A DNA stretch of 64,000 bases from Agromyces rhizosphaerae (GCF_027925245.1 NZ_BSDP01000001.1:2976001-3040000), one strand, 5' to 3'; counted from the stretch's first letter, positions 46,698 to 56,676 are shown. The notes: a model not told the origin generated them from the sequence alone. Numbers and translations: made by a program.

Positions 46698-47528
46698 TCA
46701 CCCGGACGCCCCGCCGTCCGGCACGGCGGCGGCGAACGGCACGACGACGACCGGTCCGCCGAGGTTCATCAGCAGGTCCGTGCCGGTGCGTCCCAGGGGC
46801 CGGTACCCGCGCGCTCCGGGCTCCGTCGGGCGTCCCACGACCGTGAGCACGGCCGTGCCGGATCGCACGGCGAGCGCCTTCCCCGCGGGGGGACTCGAAC
46901 GGCGCGACGTGACCTCCGATGCGACCCCTGCGGCGGACGCGTCCCGGAGTGCGCGCTCGACGGCCCGATCGCCGAGTGCCGGCGGGCCGTCGTCGGCCCG
47001 CAGGACGAGCAGCGGCTCGCCGAGCCGGTCGGCCTCGCGCGCCGCGAAGGCCACGGCGGCGCCCTCGCCGGCGACGCCGCCGACGCCGACCACGACGCCC
47101 GAGCGCTCGCCGCCGGACGACGTCGGGACGACCGCGACCGGGACCGGGGACATCGCCGCGAGCTGCGGCGCACGCGATCCGAGTGCGAACCCGTGGAACG
47201 ATCCCGTCTTGTGCGTGCCGATGGCGACCAGGTCGTACTCGGCGGCCTCGGCCGCGAGGGTGAGCATCGGGGAGCCGACCGTCACCTCGGCCTCGACGGG
47301 GACCCCGCCGGCCCGAGCACGCGCGAAGTCGAACTCGCGTTCGACGCGCCCCGAGGCATCCGCCCGCAATTCTCCGAGCATGCGCGTGCTGATCGTGCCC
47401 CACTCGTCGTCGACGATGAGCCGCAGTACGACCGCGGCGCCGGTCGCGCGGGCGCGCTCGAGCGTCCAGACCATCGCCGCGCGGCTCGCGATCGAGCCGT
47501 CGATCCCCACCAGCATCCGCGAAGTCAT
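46698..47528 (-). CDS. tandem-domain universal stress protein
   Basis: 276 residues made of two Usp domains: MTSRMLVGIDGSIASRAAMV (domain 1) and SGVVVGVGGVAGEGAAVAFA (domain 2, from about residue 142). The ATP-binding motifs are altered (GTHKTGSFHGFALGS and RPTEPGARGYRPLGRTG), as in many actinobacterial tandem Usps. It is divergent from the histidine kinase gene with DosR-like site B between them, and separate from the downstream operon by an 80-base gap. Confidence 0.88.
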   Translation of the reverse strand: MTSRMLVGIDGSIASRAAMVWTLERARATGAAVVLRLIVDDEWGTISTRMLGELRADASGRVEREFDFARARAGGVPVEAEVTVGSPMLTLAAEAAEYDLVAIGTHKTGSFHGFALGSRAPQLAAMSPVPVAVVPTSSGGERSGVVVGVGGVAGEGAAVAFAAREADRLGEPLLVLRADDGPPALGDRAVERALRDASAAGVASEVTSRRSSPPAGKALAVRSGTAVLTVVGRPTEPGARGYRPLGRTGTDLLMNLGGPVVVVPFAAAVPDGGASG

Positions 47529-47602
47529 GTATCGCCCCCTGCGTCGTGCGCCGGCCCGCCCGGCCGACGCTCACAGGTTCGCCCCGGAGGAGGTCGGCGC
47601 GC

Positions 47603-47616
47603 GGGCCGTTCGTCCC
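47603..47616. promoter_or_regulatory. DosR/DevR-like box, site B
   Basis: GGGCCGTTCGTCCC, whose complement is GGGACGAACGGCCC, a close match to the DosR consensus GGGAC-N4-GGCCC. It sits in the 153-base divergent gap between the tandem Usp and histidine kinase genes, so one site could serve both. Confidence 0.6.
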
Positions 47617-47681
47617 ACGCATTGGGGGAGGGCCTCGACCCGGCACCGGTGGTAGCCTGCGGGCATCACCGCGGAGGTGCC

Positions 47682-49400
47682 ATGACGGAACAGCCGCAGC
47701 TGCCGTTCGCCGACGAGCCCCGGACCGAGCTGGACCGTGCGCTGCGCGACCTGATGGCCCGGGCGGACGACGTCCTGCATGCGCAGGGTCGGCTGCGCGA
47801 ACTGCTGCGTGCGACGGCGGCGGTCGTCGAGTCGGCGGAGCTGCCCGTCGTGCTCGAGCGGATCGTCGAGGCGGCCGTCGCGCTGGTCGACGCGCGCTAC
47901 GGCGCGCTCGGGGTGATCGGCGCCGCGGGCGAGGGTCTGGAGGAGTTCGTGCATGCCGGCATGGACGACGACGTGGTGGCGGCGATCGGGCACCTCCCGG
48001 AGGGCAGGGGCGTCCTCGGCGCGCTCATCGACGATCCCCAGCCGATCCGGCTGGCCCACATCGAGGATCATCCCCGGTCGGTCGGATTCCCGGCCGGACA
48101 CCCCCGCATGGGGGCGTTCCTGGGCGTGCCCATCCGGGTCCGCGACGAGGTCTTCGGCAACCTGTATCTCGCCGACCCGCACGTCGGGGAGTTCACGGAG
48201 GAGGACGAGCAACTGGTCCGCGCGCTCGCCTCGACCGCGGGATTCGTGATCGCGAACGCGCGGCAACTCGAGGAGTCGCGTCTCCGGCAGGAGTGGTCGG
48301 CCACCTCCGCGCAGATCGCCTCCGCCATGCTCGAGTCCACGAGAGCCGACCCGCTCCCGCTGCTGGCCGACGAGCTCATCGCCCGCACGACCGCCGACCG
48401 CGTCTGCCTCGTGCTCCCGGGCGACGAGGCGGGCACCGTTCGCATCGCCGAGGCGCGCGGCGACGGTGCCGCGGAGCTGGACGGCGCAGCACTGCCTGCG
48501 ATGAGCACGATGGCGGCCCTGGTCTTCGAGGACGGGGTGACGCGCACGCGGCCGGGTGCGCGACACGACCCGACGCCGGACGCGCTCGCGATCGCGGCGC
48601 CGGATGACGGCGTCGGCTCGGCGCTGTTCCTCCCGTTGCGATCGGACGCGGCCACGTGGGGAGTGCTCGCCGTCGCCCGCCGCCCCGGCAGGCCCGCGTT
48701 CAGCGCCACCGAGGTCGACCTGGCGGACGACCTGGCCGCGCGCCTGGCGCTCGCCGTGGAGCTCGCACGCGCGCGCGAGCACCGGCAGCAGGCCCTGCTC
48801 GCGGAGGATCGGGCGCGCATCGCCCGCGACCTCCACGACCAGGTCATCCAGCAGCTCTTCGGCGCCGGGCTCGCGCTCGATGCGCTCGCCGAGTCCGGCG
48901 TCGGCGACGAGGCCTCGGCGCGCCTCCGGTCCGCCACCGCGACCCTCGACGAGAGCATCGCCCAGATCCGCGCGATCATCTTCGCCCTGACGCCGCGCGG
49001 CGAGGGCGGCGAGTCGATGCGTCACCGGGTGCTGGACATCGTGTCGGAGTACTCGTCCGGGTTCGCCGAGCCCGTCGCGGTGCGCTTCTCCGGCCCGGTC
49101 GACCTCATGGTCACGGGGGCCCTGGCCGACGACGTCGTCGCGGTGGTGCGGGAGCTGCTCGCCAACGTGGTCAAGCACGCTGCGGCCACGAGCGCCGGCC
49201 TCGAGGTGTCGGCCGGCGGGCACGAGGTGCGGGTCGTCGTGCAGGACGACGGCGTCGGGGTCGCGCCGCACGGCCGCCGGAGCGGACTCGCCAACCTCTC
49301 CGCACGGGCGGCCGCACGCGGGGGCTCCTTCGACCTCGGGTCCGAGGATGGCCGCACCCGCGCGATCTGGGCGGCCCCGCTGGCGACGGGTGACGACTGA
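47682..49400 (+). CDS. DevS-like GAF sensor histidine kinase
   Basis: 572 residues: two GAF domains (about 55-195 and 220-360), HisKA_3 dimerisation helix with phospho-acceptor His385 in [13 protein letters not shown], and HATPase domain ([39 protein letters not shown]). GAF-A has [19 protein letters not shown] and [18 protein letters not shown], the segment that in DevS/DosT carries the haem-ligand His; His140 is the candidate here (from memory, not checked). GGAGG precedes ATG 47682. Partner response regulator follows 16 bases downstream. Confidence 0.9.
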   Translation: MTEQPQLPFADEPRTELDRALRDLMARADDVLHAQGRLRELLRATAAVVESAELPVVLERIVEAAVALVDARYGALGVIGAAGEGLEEFVHAGMDDDVVAAIGHLPEGRGVLGALIDDPQPIRLAHIEDHPRSVGFPAGHPRMGAFLGVPIRVRDEVFGNLYLADPHVGEFTEEDEQLVRALASTAGFVIANARQLEESRLRQEWSATSAQIASAMLESTRADPLPLLADELIARTTADRVCLVLPGDEAGTVRIAEARGDGAAELDGAALPAMSTMAALVFEDGVTRTRPGARHDPTPDALAIAAPDDGVGSALFLPLRSDAATWGVLAVARRPGRPAFSATEVDLADDLAARLALAVELARAREHRQQALLAEDRARIARDLHDQVIQQLFGAGLALDALAESGVGDEASARLRSATATLDESIAQIRAIIFALTPRGEGGESMRHRVLDIVSEYSSGFAEPVAVRFSGPVDLMVTGALADDVVAVVRELLANVVKHAAATSAGLEVSAGGHEVRVVVQDDGVGVAPHGRRSGLANLSARAAARGGSFDLGSEDGRTRAIWAAPLATGDD

Positions 49401-49416
49401 TGAGGCGGTGCGTGCG

Positions 49417-50055
49417 ATGACCCGGGTGTTCCTCGTCGACGACCACGAGATCGTGCGTCGCGGCATCGCCGAACTGCTCGGGCGCGAGCCCGGCCTCGAG
49501 GTGGTCGGCGAGGCGCCCGACGCGGCTCGTGCGCTCGCCCGGATCCCCGCGGTCGCACCCGACGTCGCCGTCCTCGACCTGCGGCTGCCGGACGCGGACG
49601 GCGTCACGCTGTGCCGGGAACTCCGCTCGCGCATGCCCGAGCTCCGGTGCCTGATCCTCACCGCGTACGACGACGACGAGGCCGCGACCGCGGCGGTGCT
49701 CGCCGGCGCCTCGGGCTACGTGCTCAAGTCCGTCACGGGCAACCGGCTCGTCGAGGCGATCCGTACCGCGGCGGCCGGCCGCTCGCTGCTCGTGCCCGCC
49801 TACTCCGACCGCCTGCGCCCACCCGCCGATCCGGACGACCGCGAGGATCCGCGGTTCGGGTCGCTGAACCTGCGGGAGCGCCAGGTGCTCGGGCTGATCG
49901 CCGAGGGCCTCACCAACCGGCAGATCGGCGAGCGGCTCTCGCTGGCCGAGAAGACCGTCAAGAACTACGTCTCGGGCCTGCTGCGCAAGCTGGGCGTGGA
50001 GCGGCGGACGCAGGCCGCGGTGTTCGAGCTGGAGCATCGCCGGCCGCACGACTGA
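49417..50055 (+). CDS. DevR/NarL-type response regulator
   Basis: 212 residues. Receiver domain with [15 protein letters not shown], phospho-acceptor Asp54 in [11 protein letters not shown], Thr82 and Lys104 ([10 protein letters not shown]), the same numbering as in mycobacterial DosR. LuxR-type helix-turn-helix at about 140-205 ([40 protein letters not shown]). Likely binds the two boxes at 46653 and 47603 and so controls the stress operon and its own partner gene. ATG 49417 is used; GTG 49408 is possible. Confidence 0.92.
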   Translation: MTRVFLVDDHEIVRRGIAELLGREPGLEVVGEAPDAARALARIPAVAPDVAVLDLRLPDADGVTLCRELRSRMPELRCLILTAYDDDEAATAAVLAGASGYVLKSVTGNRLVEAIRTAAAGRSLLVPAYSDRLRPPADPDDREDPRFGSLNLRERQVLGLIAEGLTNRQIGERLSLAEKTVKNYVSGLLRKLGVERRTQAAVFELEHRRPHD

Positions 50056-50112
50056 TCGCCCCGGGTCCGTGCACGCGGTCCCGGGTCCGCGCGCACCCGG
50101 AACGCGGCGCGA

Positions 50113-50751
50113 TCAGAAGTCGAGCGTGTCGCCCGGCTCCAGCGGGGTGAACTCGCCGCCGCCCTGCTCGGTGGCCCAGGCGATGCGGCCGTTCGAGAGC
50201 TCCTTGCCCGAGCGGGAGAGGCCCATCTCGTGCGTCGGGAAGGTGCGCTTCGCGCCGACCGCCATCACGTAGTCGATGACCTCGCCGATCTTCAGCCACG
50301 GGGCCCCTGCGGGCACGGCGTGCACCCCGACCTCGACGCCCTCGGGCACGGTGAACGAGTCCCCGCCGTAGTACAGCGTGTCGTCGACGAGCACGCCCAC
50401 GTTGTCGATCACGGGAATCGACTCGTGGATCACCGCGTGCCGCCCGCCGAAGAAGCGCAGGCGGAACCGCCCGACCTCGACCTCGTCGCCGGGGTGCACG
50501 ACCTCGACGTCGAAGTCGGATGCCGCGGAGGCGACGCCCTCCGGACCGAGGATGCGCACGTCGGGCTCGGCGCCCTGGATGCGTCGCAGCTGCTCGGGCG
50601 TCCAGTGGTCGGGGTGCTCGTGGGTGAGCACGACCCCGACGGCGCCCGAGGCCTCGGTGATCGGGGTCGTGAAGTTGCCCGGGTCGATGAAGAGCTTCTC
50701 CCCGGAGTCCTCGATCACGAGCGCGGCGTGTTCCAGCTTCGTCAGTCGCAT
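50113..50751 (-). CDS. MBL-fold metallo-hydrolase
   Basis: 212 residues. Zinc motif VVLTHEHPDHWTPEQ (HxHxDH), later ligands in FFGGRHAVIHES, YYGGDSFTVPE and FPTHEMGLSRSG. Short form like UlaG/YcbL-type hydrolases that act on small esters or phosphates; substrate unknown. Begins 162 bases before the divergent PBP gene and is convergent with the response regulator gene. Confidence 0.9.
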   Translation of the reverse strand: MRLTKLEHAALVIEDSGEKLFIDPGNFTTPITEASGAVGVVLTHEHPDHWTPEQLRRIQGAEPDVRILGPEGVASAASDFDVEVVHPGDEVEVGRFRLRFFGGRHAVIHESIPVIDNVGVLVDDTLYYGGDSFTVPEGVEVGVHAVPAGAPWLKIGEVIDYVMAVGAKRTFPTHEMGLSRSGKELSNGRIAWATEQGGGEFTPLEPGDTLDF

Positions 50752-50913
50752 GCTCCGAGCCAACACCCATCGCGTCGACCGGCGCAACGGGCTTGCGGAC
50801 CCGAGGCGAGACCCGAACGATACCCTCGACCGCTTTACAAGCACGCCCCGAGAAGGTTGCATGGAGGAGGGGGAATACACGCGAGCCCGGGGGTCCGCGA
50901 GCAGGAGGCGTCG

Positions 50914-53286
50914 ATGGAGCAGGACAGGTCGCGCGGCGAGGGCGTCAAGCGCGTCGTCGGCGGTATCGGCGGGTTCGTCGGGTTCATCGCGGCGAGCGCC
51001 GCGGTCGGCGCGCTGGTGACCGTGTCCGTCACCCCCGCGCTCGGCGCCGTGGGCGTCGCCGCCACCAGCACGATCTCGATGTTCGAGAACCTGCCGGGCT
51101 ACCTCGAGATCGGCGAGCTGTCGGAGAAGAGCGACATCTACGCCACCCGCGACGACGGGTCGCACGTGCTCCTGGCCTCGTTCTACGACCAGAACCGCGT
51201 CGAGGTCGGGTGGGAGCAGATCAGCCAGTACGTGAAGGATGCGGCGGTGGCCGGCGAGGACCCGCGGTTCTACGAGCACGGCGGCATCGACCTGCAGGGC
51301 ACCATCCGCGCGGCCGCGACGACCGCGACCGGGCGCGACACGCAGGGCGGTTCGTCGATCGCCCAGCAGTACGTCAAGAACGTGCGCGTGCAGGTCTGCG
51401 AGGGCGAGGCGACGACCACCGAGGAGCGCGACGCCTGCTACGGCGCGGTCACCGAGACCACCATCGACCGCAAGCTCAAGGAGATGCGGCTCGCGATCGG
51501 CGTCGAGAAGCGCTACACCAAGAGCGAGATCCTCCTCGGCTACCTGAACATCGCCGGCTTCGGCGGTCGCGTCTACGGCATCGAGGCCGCGGCGAGGTAC
51601 TACTACGGCACGTCGGCGTCGAAGGTCTCGCTCGCGGAGGCGGCCTCCCTCGTCGCGATCGTGAACAACCCCGGCAAGTTCCGGCTCGACGTGCCCGACA
51701 GCGTCACGAACGGCAAGGACAACGGCTACGCGGCGAACTTCGCCAGGCGCAACTACATCCTCGGCAGCATGCTCACCGAGGGGAAGATCACCCAGGAGGA
51801 GTACGACGCCGCCATCGCCGAGCCCGTCGACCCCGACATCAACGAGCCGAGCACCGGCTGCCAGACGGCGAAGGGCAGCGCGTACTTCTGCGACTACGTG
51901 ACACACATCCTGCGCAACGACCCGACGTTCGGCGAGGACGCGGAGACCCGGCTCACGAACTTCCGCCGCGGCGGGTACGACGTGTACACGACGCTCGACC
52001 TCGACCTGCAGAAGGCGGCGAACGCGGCGATCGCGGCGCACGTGCCGGCCACCTTCCCCGGCTGGGACGTCGGCGGCGTCATCTCCTCGGTCGAGGTCGG
52101 CACCGGCAAGGTGCTCGCCATGGCGCAGAACCGCACGTACAGCCAGGACCCCGCGGTGCTGAAGAAGGGCCCGCAGTACACGAGCATCAACTACAACACC
52201 GACTTCGACTACGGCGGTTCCCGTGGGTTCCAGCCGGGATCGTCGTACAAGATCTTCACCCTCGCCGAGTGGCTCAGCACCGGCCACGGCCTGGCCCAAC
52301 GCGTGGACAGCCGCGTCAAGAGCAACTGGGGCATCTTCCAGGACCACTGCAACGGGGCCGTCTCGGCCGGGAACTGGAACCCGAAGAACGACGCGGGCGA
52401 GTCCGGGGCGAACTACAGCGCGCTCGAATCCACCATCGGGTCGATCAACTCGGGCTTCATCGGCATGGCGAAGCAGCTCGACCTCTGCGACATCCGCATG
52501 CGTGCCGAGGCCTTCGGGGTGCACCGCGCAGACGGCGATCCGCTCGCCCAGGGGCCGTCGTCGGTGATCGGCACCAACGAGGTCGCACCGCTCAGCATGG
52601 CGATCGCGTTCGCCGGGGTCGCGAACAACGGCGTCACGTGCACGCCGATCGCGATCGAGCGCATCGTCGGCCGCGACGGCGAGGAGATCGACCCGCCGAA
52701 GTCGAACTGCACCAGGTCGGTCGCGCCCGAGGTCGCCGCGGCGATGCACACCGCGATGAGCGCCGTCATGACCGGCGGCACCGCGGTCGCCTCGAACGCC
52801 GCGACGGTGCCGCACGTGCCGCTCATCGGCAAGACCGGTACCACCGACGGTGCCAAGGACACCTGGATGGTGGGGGCGAGCACCAAGGTCGCGACCGCGG
52901 CGGCGGTCGTCAGCGTGAACGGCGACGCCAACCAGCGCGGACTCTACTTCGCGACCGGGCGCGCGGCCGAGGCGCGGCACCGCATGTGGCCGATGGTGAT
53001 GTCGGTCGCCGCAGCGAAGTACGGCGGAGGCGCGTTCACGATGGCGGGCCTCGGCCCGGTCACGGGCCCCGGCTCGTCGCCCGACGGCAGCATCGTGCCC
53101 GACTACGGCGGCCTCGGCGGCGACGATGACGACGAGGAGGACTCGGGCGACAACGCGCAGCCGACCGGCGGCGGGAGCACCGGTGGCGGTGGCGGCAACA
53201 CCGGCGGCGGCAGCACGGGCGGCGACTCGACCACGGGCGGCAACGGACGCGGCAACGGCGGTGGTCGCGGCGGAGGCGGTGGCTGA
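50914..53286 (+). CDS. class A penicillin-binding protein (bifunctional transglycosylase/transpeptidase)
   Basis: 790 residues. One N-terminal membrane helix (about 20-48) after a basic segment. Transglycosylase (about 80-270) with catalytic Glu in AAVAGEDPRFYEHGG and GGSSIAQQYVKN. Transpeptidase (about 380-680) with nucleophile Ser in PGSSYKIF, SxN in SINSGF and KTG in GKTGTTDGAKD. The C-terminal tail is acidic then Gly/Thr/Asn-rich (last 60 residues), a cell-wall-passing linker often seen in this family. AGGAGG lies five bases before ATG 50914. Confidence 0.95.
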   Translation: MEQDRSRGEGVKRVVGGIGGFVGFIAASAAVGALVTVSVTPALGAVGVAATSTISMFENLPGYLEIGELSEKSDIYATRDDGSHVLLASFYDQNRVEVGWEQISQYVKDAAVAGEDPRFYEHGGIDLQGTIRAAATTATGRDTQGGSSIAQQYVKNVRVQVCEGEATTTEERDACYGAVTETTIDRKLKEMRLAIGVEKRYTKSEILLGYLNIAGFGGRVYGIEAAARYYYGTSASKVSLAEAASLVAIVNNPGKFRLDVPDSVTNGKDNGYAANFARRNYILGSMLTEGKITQEEYDAAIAEPVDPDINEPSTGCQTAKGSAYFCDYVTHILRNDPTFGEDAETRLTNFRRGGYDVYTTLDLDLQKAANAAIAAHVPATFPGWDVGGVISSVEVGTGKVLAMAQNRTYSQDPAVLKKGPQYTSINYNTDFDYGGSRGFQPGSSYKIFTLAEWLSTGHGLAQRVDSRVKSNWGIFQDHCNGAVSAGNWNPKNDAGESGANYSALESTIGSINSGFIGMAKQLDLCDIRMRAEAFGVHRADGDPLAQGPSSVIGTNEVAPLSMAIAFAGVANNGVTCTPIAIERIVGRDGEEIDPPKSNCTRSVAPEVAAAMHTAMSAVMTGGTAVASNAATVPHVPLIGKTGTTDGAKDTWMVGASTKVATAAAVVSVNGDANQRGLYFATGRAAEARHRMWPMVMSVAAAKYGGGAFTMAGLGPVTGPGSSPDGSIVPDYGGLGGDDDDEEDSGDNAQPTGGGSTGGGGGNTGGGSTGGDSTTGGNGRGNGGGRGGGGG

Positions 53287-53370
53287 CCCCGGAGGCCCCG
53301 GAGGCCCCGGCGGTCCACAGCAGGGCCGTGTCGCGCACGCCGTGCACACGGCACCCGCCATAATCGCCAC

Positions 53371-54273
53371 ATGACACAGGCGACCCGGCGAATCGTCCTG
53401 GCGGTCAACCCGAACGCGTCCTTCGGTCGCAACCGCGCGATCGGTCCCCGGACCGCCGAGCGCCTCGAGGCCGCGGGGTACGAGGTCTCGATGCTCCGCG
53501 AGCCGAACTTCGAGCTCCTCCGCCGGGAGACCGAGGCGGCCGTCGCCGCGGGCACGGACGCGCTCGTCGTCGTCGGCGGCGACGGGATGGTCTCGCTCGG
53601 CGTCAACGTCCTGGCCGGCACGCAGGTGCCGCTCGGCGTCGTCGGCGCGGGCACGGGCAACGACCTCGCGCGCGCCCTCGGCCTGCCGTACGACGACCCG
53701 GAGGCCGCGATCGACGCGCTGCTGGCCGCGCTCCGGCGCGAGCCGCGCCTGATCGACGCCGCCACGGTGCGACACGGCGAGCTCACCACCTGGTACGCCT
53801 GCGTGCTGTCCGCGGGCTTCGACGCGATCGTGAACGACCGGGCGAACCGGATGACCCGGCCCCGCGGACCCAGCAGGTACACCCTCGCCCTCGCCAGGGA
53901 GCTCGCGACGTTCCACCCGCGCGAGTACGTGCTGACCATCGACGGCGAGGTCCGCACCCAGCGCGCGATGCTCGTCTCGGTCGCCAACACGCCGTCGCTC
54001 GGCGGCGGCATGCGGATCGCCCCGGCCGCCGAGCTCGACGACGGGCTGCTCGACGTGTTCATCGTGCACCCGATCAGCCGGCTCGGGCTCCTCAGGGTCT
54101 TCCCGCGGGTGTTCTCCGGCACGCACGTCGACCACCCGGCGGTCGAGCTGCTCCGCGCCCGTTCGGTGCGCATCGAATCGGCGGACGTCGTCGCCTACGC
54201 GGACGGCGAGCGACTCGGCCCGCTCCCGGTCGAGGTGACGGCCAAGCCGGGGGCGCTGCGGGTCTTCACGTGA
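53371..54273 (+). CDS. diacylglycerol kinase-family lipid kinase
   Basis: 300 residues, YegS/DgkB-type: VNPNASFGRNRAIGPR, catalytic VVVGGDGMVSLGVNVLAG, VVGAGTGNDLARALGL, and the C-terminal beta domain with MLVSVANTPSLGGGM and LDVFIVHPISR. Phosphorylates diacylglycerol or a related lipid (sphingosine/undecaprenol kinases share the fold). Start ATG 53371. Confidence 0.92.
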   Translation: MTQATRRIVLAVNPNASFGRNRAIGPRTAERLEAAGYEVSMLREPNFELLRRETEAAVAAGTDALVVVGGDGMVSLGVNVLAGTQVPLGVVGAGTGNDLARALGLPYDDPEAAIDALLAALRREPRLIDAATVRHGELTTWYACVLSAGFDAIVNDRANRMTRPRGPSRYTLALARELATFHPREYVLTIDGEVRTQRAMLVSVANTPSLGGGMRIAPAAELDDGLLDVFIVHPISRLGLLRVFPRVFSGTHVDHPAVELLRARSVRIESADVVAYADGERLGPLPVEVTAKPGALRVFT

Positions 54274-54309
54274 CCCGGAACGCGCCGCCCAGCGCTCTCG
54301 TGGCTCGAT

Positions 54310-54338
54310 TTGTCCCGGGCCGCACGATGTGTCATACT
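54310..54338 (+). promoter_or_regulatory. promoter of tRNA-Glu
   Basis: TTGTCC (54310-54315), 17-base spacer and CATACT (54333-54338), 19 bases before the tRNA gene. Confidence 0.6.
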
Positions 54339-54356
54339 CTTCGAGTTGCCGATTTC

Positions 54357-54429
54357 GGCCCCATCGTTTAGCGGCCTAGGACGCCGCCCTCTCACGGCGG
54401 TAGCGCGGGTTCAAATCCCGCTGGGGTCA
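54357..54429 (+). tRNA. tRNA-Glu(CTC)
   Basis: Acceptor GGCCCCA / TGGGGTC (one G-T pair), anticodon stem CCGCC/GGCGG with loop CTCTCAC (anticodon CTC), T arm GCGGGTTCAAATCCCGC, discriminator A at 54429. No CCA encoded. Confidence 0.95.
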
Positions 54430-54438
54430 CAACACGAG

Positions 54439-54475
54439 GAACGCCCTCGGTTCGCCATGCGGACCGGGGGCGTTC
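54439..54475 (+). terminator. hairpin after tRNA-Glu
   Basis: 13-bp stem GAACGCCCTCGGT / ACCGGGGGCGTTC (one T-G pair) with an 11-base loop, nine bases after the tRNA. There is no T-run. Confidence 0.7.
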
Positions 54476-54523
54476 GTCGTTCCGGGCGCGCTCCCGGGCC
54501 CGTCGTGGATTAGACTCGCGAGC

Positions 54524-54612
54524 ACGAAGGGGAGTATCCCGCGGGGCGCCTGCGCCCCGGGCCACGCTTCGTCAGTACGAGCGCCGTCGACGGTGCTCCG
54601 GGCGTGGAACAC
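54524..54612 (+). ncRNA. yybP-ykoY (Mn2+) riboswitch candidate
   Basis: The 5' UTR of the TerC gene holds the conserved loop elements of this class: AAGGGGAGTA (54527-54536), a GC-rich stem, TCGTCAGTACG (54570-54580), and a closing pair CCACGC (54562-54567) / GCGTGG (54602-54607). Downstream, GGGGAG near 54620 can pair with CTCCCC just before the ribosome site, a possible expression platform. A weak -10 (TAGACT, 54511-54516) gives a start at about 54522. TerC-family genes are typical partners of this riboswitch. Confidence 0.75.
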
Positions 54613-54672
54613 CGTGCGGTGGGGGAGAGACGTTCGGCGCTCCGCCGACCCCAACTCCCCGAAAGGCCTTCC

Positions 54673-55710
54673 GTGGAACTCGCCCTGCCCGTCTGGTTCG
54701 AGGTCGGATCCCTCGTCGTCCTGACGCTGATCCTCGTCGCCGACCTCCTGATCGTGCTGAAGCGGCCGCACGTGCCGTCGTTCCGCGAGGCGACCGCCTG
54801 GGTCGTGTTCTACGTCGTGCTGGCGCTGATCTTCGCCGGGCTCATGTTCCTGCTCGGCGACGCCGAGCACGGCGGGCAGTTCCTCGCCGGCTGGCTCACC
54901 GAGTACAGCCTCTCGATCGACAACCTGTTCGTGTTCGTCATCATCATGAGCCGCTTCGCGGTGCCCCGGAAGTACCAGCAGGAGGTGCTCATGGTGGGCA
55001 TCATCCTCGCGCTGATCCTGCGCGGCGTCTTCATCCTGCTCGGCGCGCAGCTGATCGAGAACTTCAGCTGGATCTTCTACATCTTCGGCGCGTTCCTGCT
55101 CTACACGGCCTGGGGCCAGGCGTTCGGCGACCACGAGAACGAGGGCGAGGAGACCCGCCTGGTCAAGCTGCTGCGCCGCCGGCTCAGCATCACCTCGGAG
55201 TACGACGGGGTGAAGCTGCGCACCCGCATCGACGGCGCGACCGTGTTCACGCCGATGCTCATCGTGTTCATCGCGATCGGCACGACCGACCTCATCTTCG
55301 CGCTGGACTCGATCCCGGCGATCTTCGGCATCACGCAGAGCCCGTTCATCGTGTTCACGGCGAACGTGTTCGCGCTGATGGGGCTGCGGCAGCTCTACTT
55401 CCTGCTCGGCGGCCTCCTCGAGCGCCTCGAGTACCTCAAGTACGGCATCGCGTTCATCCTCGCCTTCATCGGCGTGAAGCTCTTCCTGCACGCGGCGCAC
55501 GTGAACGAGCTGCCGTTCATCAACGGCGGCGAGCCGATCGAGTGGGCCCCGGAGATCTCCACCTGGACGTCGCTCGCCGTGATCGTCGTCGCGATGGTCG
55601 TCGCGACCGTCGCGAGCCTCGCGAAGGCGCGGGTCGACGCCCGCAAGCGCGGCCACTCGCTCATGGAGGAAGTGCCGCATTTCACCGAAGGGCGCCCGGG
55701 CGACGAGTAG
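54673..55710 (+). CDS. TerC-family integral membrane protein, probable manganese exporter
   Basis: 345 residues with about eight or nine transmembrane helices. Conserved acidic membrane motifs: EYSLSIDNLFVFVIIMSRF and TTDLIFALDSIPAIFGIT. The TerC/Alx group exports Mn2+ and loads metal onto exported enzymes; some were first noticed for tellurite resistance. GTG 54673 is chosen (AAAGG six bases before, membrane start LALPVWFEVG). Preceded by a yybP-ykoY-like leader, which would turn it on when Mn2+ is high. Confidence 0.92.
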   Translation: MELALPVWFEVGSLVVLTLILVADLLIVLKRPHVPSFREATAWVVFYVVLALIFAGLMFLLGDAEHGGQFLAGWLTEYSLSIDNLFVFVIIMSRFAVPRKYQQEVLMVGIILALILRGVFILLGAQLIENFSWIFYIFGAFLLYTAWGQAFGDHENEGEETRLVKLLRRRLSITSEYDGVKLRTRIDGATVFTPMLIVFIAIGTTDLIFALDSIPAIFGITQSPFIVFTANVFALMGLRQLYFLLGGLLERLEYLKYGIAFILAFIGVKLFLHAAHVNELPFINGGEPIEWAPEISTWTSLAVIVVAMVVATVASLAKARVDARKRGHSLMEEVPHFTEGRPGDE

Positions 55711-55782
55711 CCCCCCGCGAATTGATAGCGTGGTGAGCCGCGCCGGACCCTGGGCGCGACAGGATTCGAACCCGGAGTCGAC

Positions 55783-56676
55783 GTGGCGGTGAACGGCGAG
55801 CGCGAGCTGGCGACGGCGCACGGTCCCGTGCGCGTGCGGTACGGGGCGATGACGCACGTGGGCGCCGTGCGTCGCGTGAACGAGGACGACCTGTTCGCCC
55901 GCCCGCCCGTGTTCCTCGTGGCCGACGGCATGGGGGGCCACGCGCGCGGCGACGCGGCGAGCCGCACGGTGGTCGAGACCTTCACGGCCCACATCGCCTC
56001 GGATGAGACGTCGACGCCGGAGCGGATCCTCGACGCGATCGCGACGGCGAACCGCGCCGTGCGCGCGCTCACGCCCGGCGACGAAGGGGTCGCGATGGCC
56101 GGCACGACCGTCTCGGGCGTCGCGCTGGTCGACGCGGGCGGTGCCTCGGGCGTGAACTGGATGGCGTTCAACGTCGGCGACTCCCGGGTGTACAGCTGGA
56201 ACGGCCGCACGCTCGAGCAGGTCACGGTCGATCACTCCGCGGTGCAGGAGCTGATCGACTCGGGGCTGCTCCCGGCCGAGGAGGCCGAGGCGCACCCCGA
56301 TCGCAACGTGATCACGCGCGCGATCGGAGCCGACGAGAGCGTCGAGATCGACGCCTGGCTGATCCCGGTCGCGGGCCGGCAGTCGTACCTGATCTGCAGC
56401 GACGGGCTCAGCAAGGAGGTCCCGGACGCGGAGATGGCGGACGTGCTCGCGACGGCACCCGGCCCGCACGAGGTCGCCCAGCGGCTCGTCGACGCGGCCC
56501 TCGCGCACGGCGGCAGCGACAACATCACCGTGCTCGTCGTGGAGTCCCACGCCGAGGGCGAGGAGGACGACCCCGAGGCGACCCGCGATCGCGTGGACAC
56601 CTCGGCCATCGACATCTCGCGGTTCGAGGACACGAGGCCGCGCGAGGAGGACCGGCGTGCATCGCTACCTGCCTGA
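55783..56676 (+). CDS. PP2C-family Ser/Thr protein phosphatase
   Basis: 297 residues. Metal-binding motifs: VGAVRRVNEDD, VADGMGGHARGDAAS, GDSRVYSWNG, ICSDGLSKEV and HGGSDNITVLVV. Cytosolic (no membrane segment); the last 40 residues are an acidic tail. GTG 55783 follows GGAG by five bases. The next gene (FHA protein) starts inside it (20-base overlap), and a Ser/Thr kinase follows, so it is the antagonist phosphatase of this signalling cluster. Confidence 0.93.
   Translation: MAVNGERELATAHGPVRVRYGAMTHVGAVRRVNEDDLFARPPVFLVADGMGGHARGDAASRTVVETFTAHIASDETSTPERILDAIATANRAVRALTPGDEGVAMAGTTVSGVALVDAGGASGVNWMAFNVGDSRVYSWNGRTLEQVTVDHSAVQELIDSGLLPAEEAEAHPDRNVITRAIGADESVEIDAWLIPVAGRQSYLICSDGLSKEVPDAEMADVLATAPGPHEVAQRLVDAALAHGGSDNITVLVVESHAEGEEDDPEATRDRVDTSAIDISRFEDTRPREEDRRASLPA

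Noticed and set aside
53160..53286. GGC/GGN repeat at the end of the PBP gene as a DNA repeat element
   Set aside because: It is in frame and encodes the Gly/Thr/Asn-rich tail typical of class A PBPs; there is no sign of a mobile element.
50113..54135. 1340-residue minus-strand frame ending in the metallo-hydrolase
   Set aside because: Only the last 212 residues are a real protein (start ATG at 50751). The rest is antisense to the PBP and lipid kinase genes.
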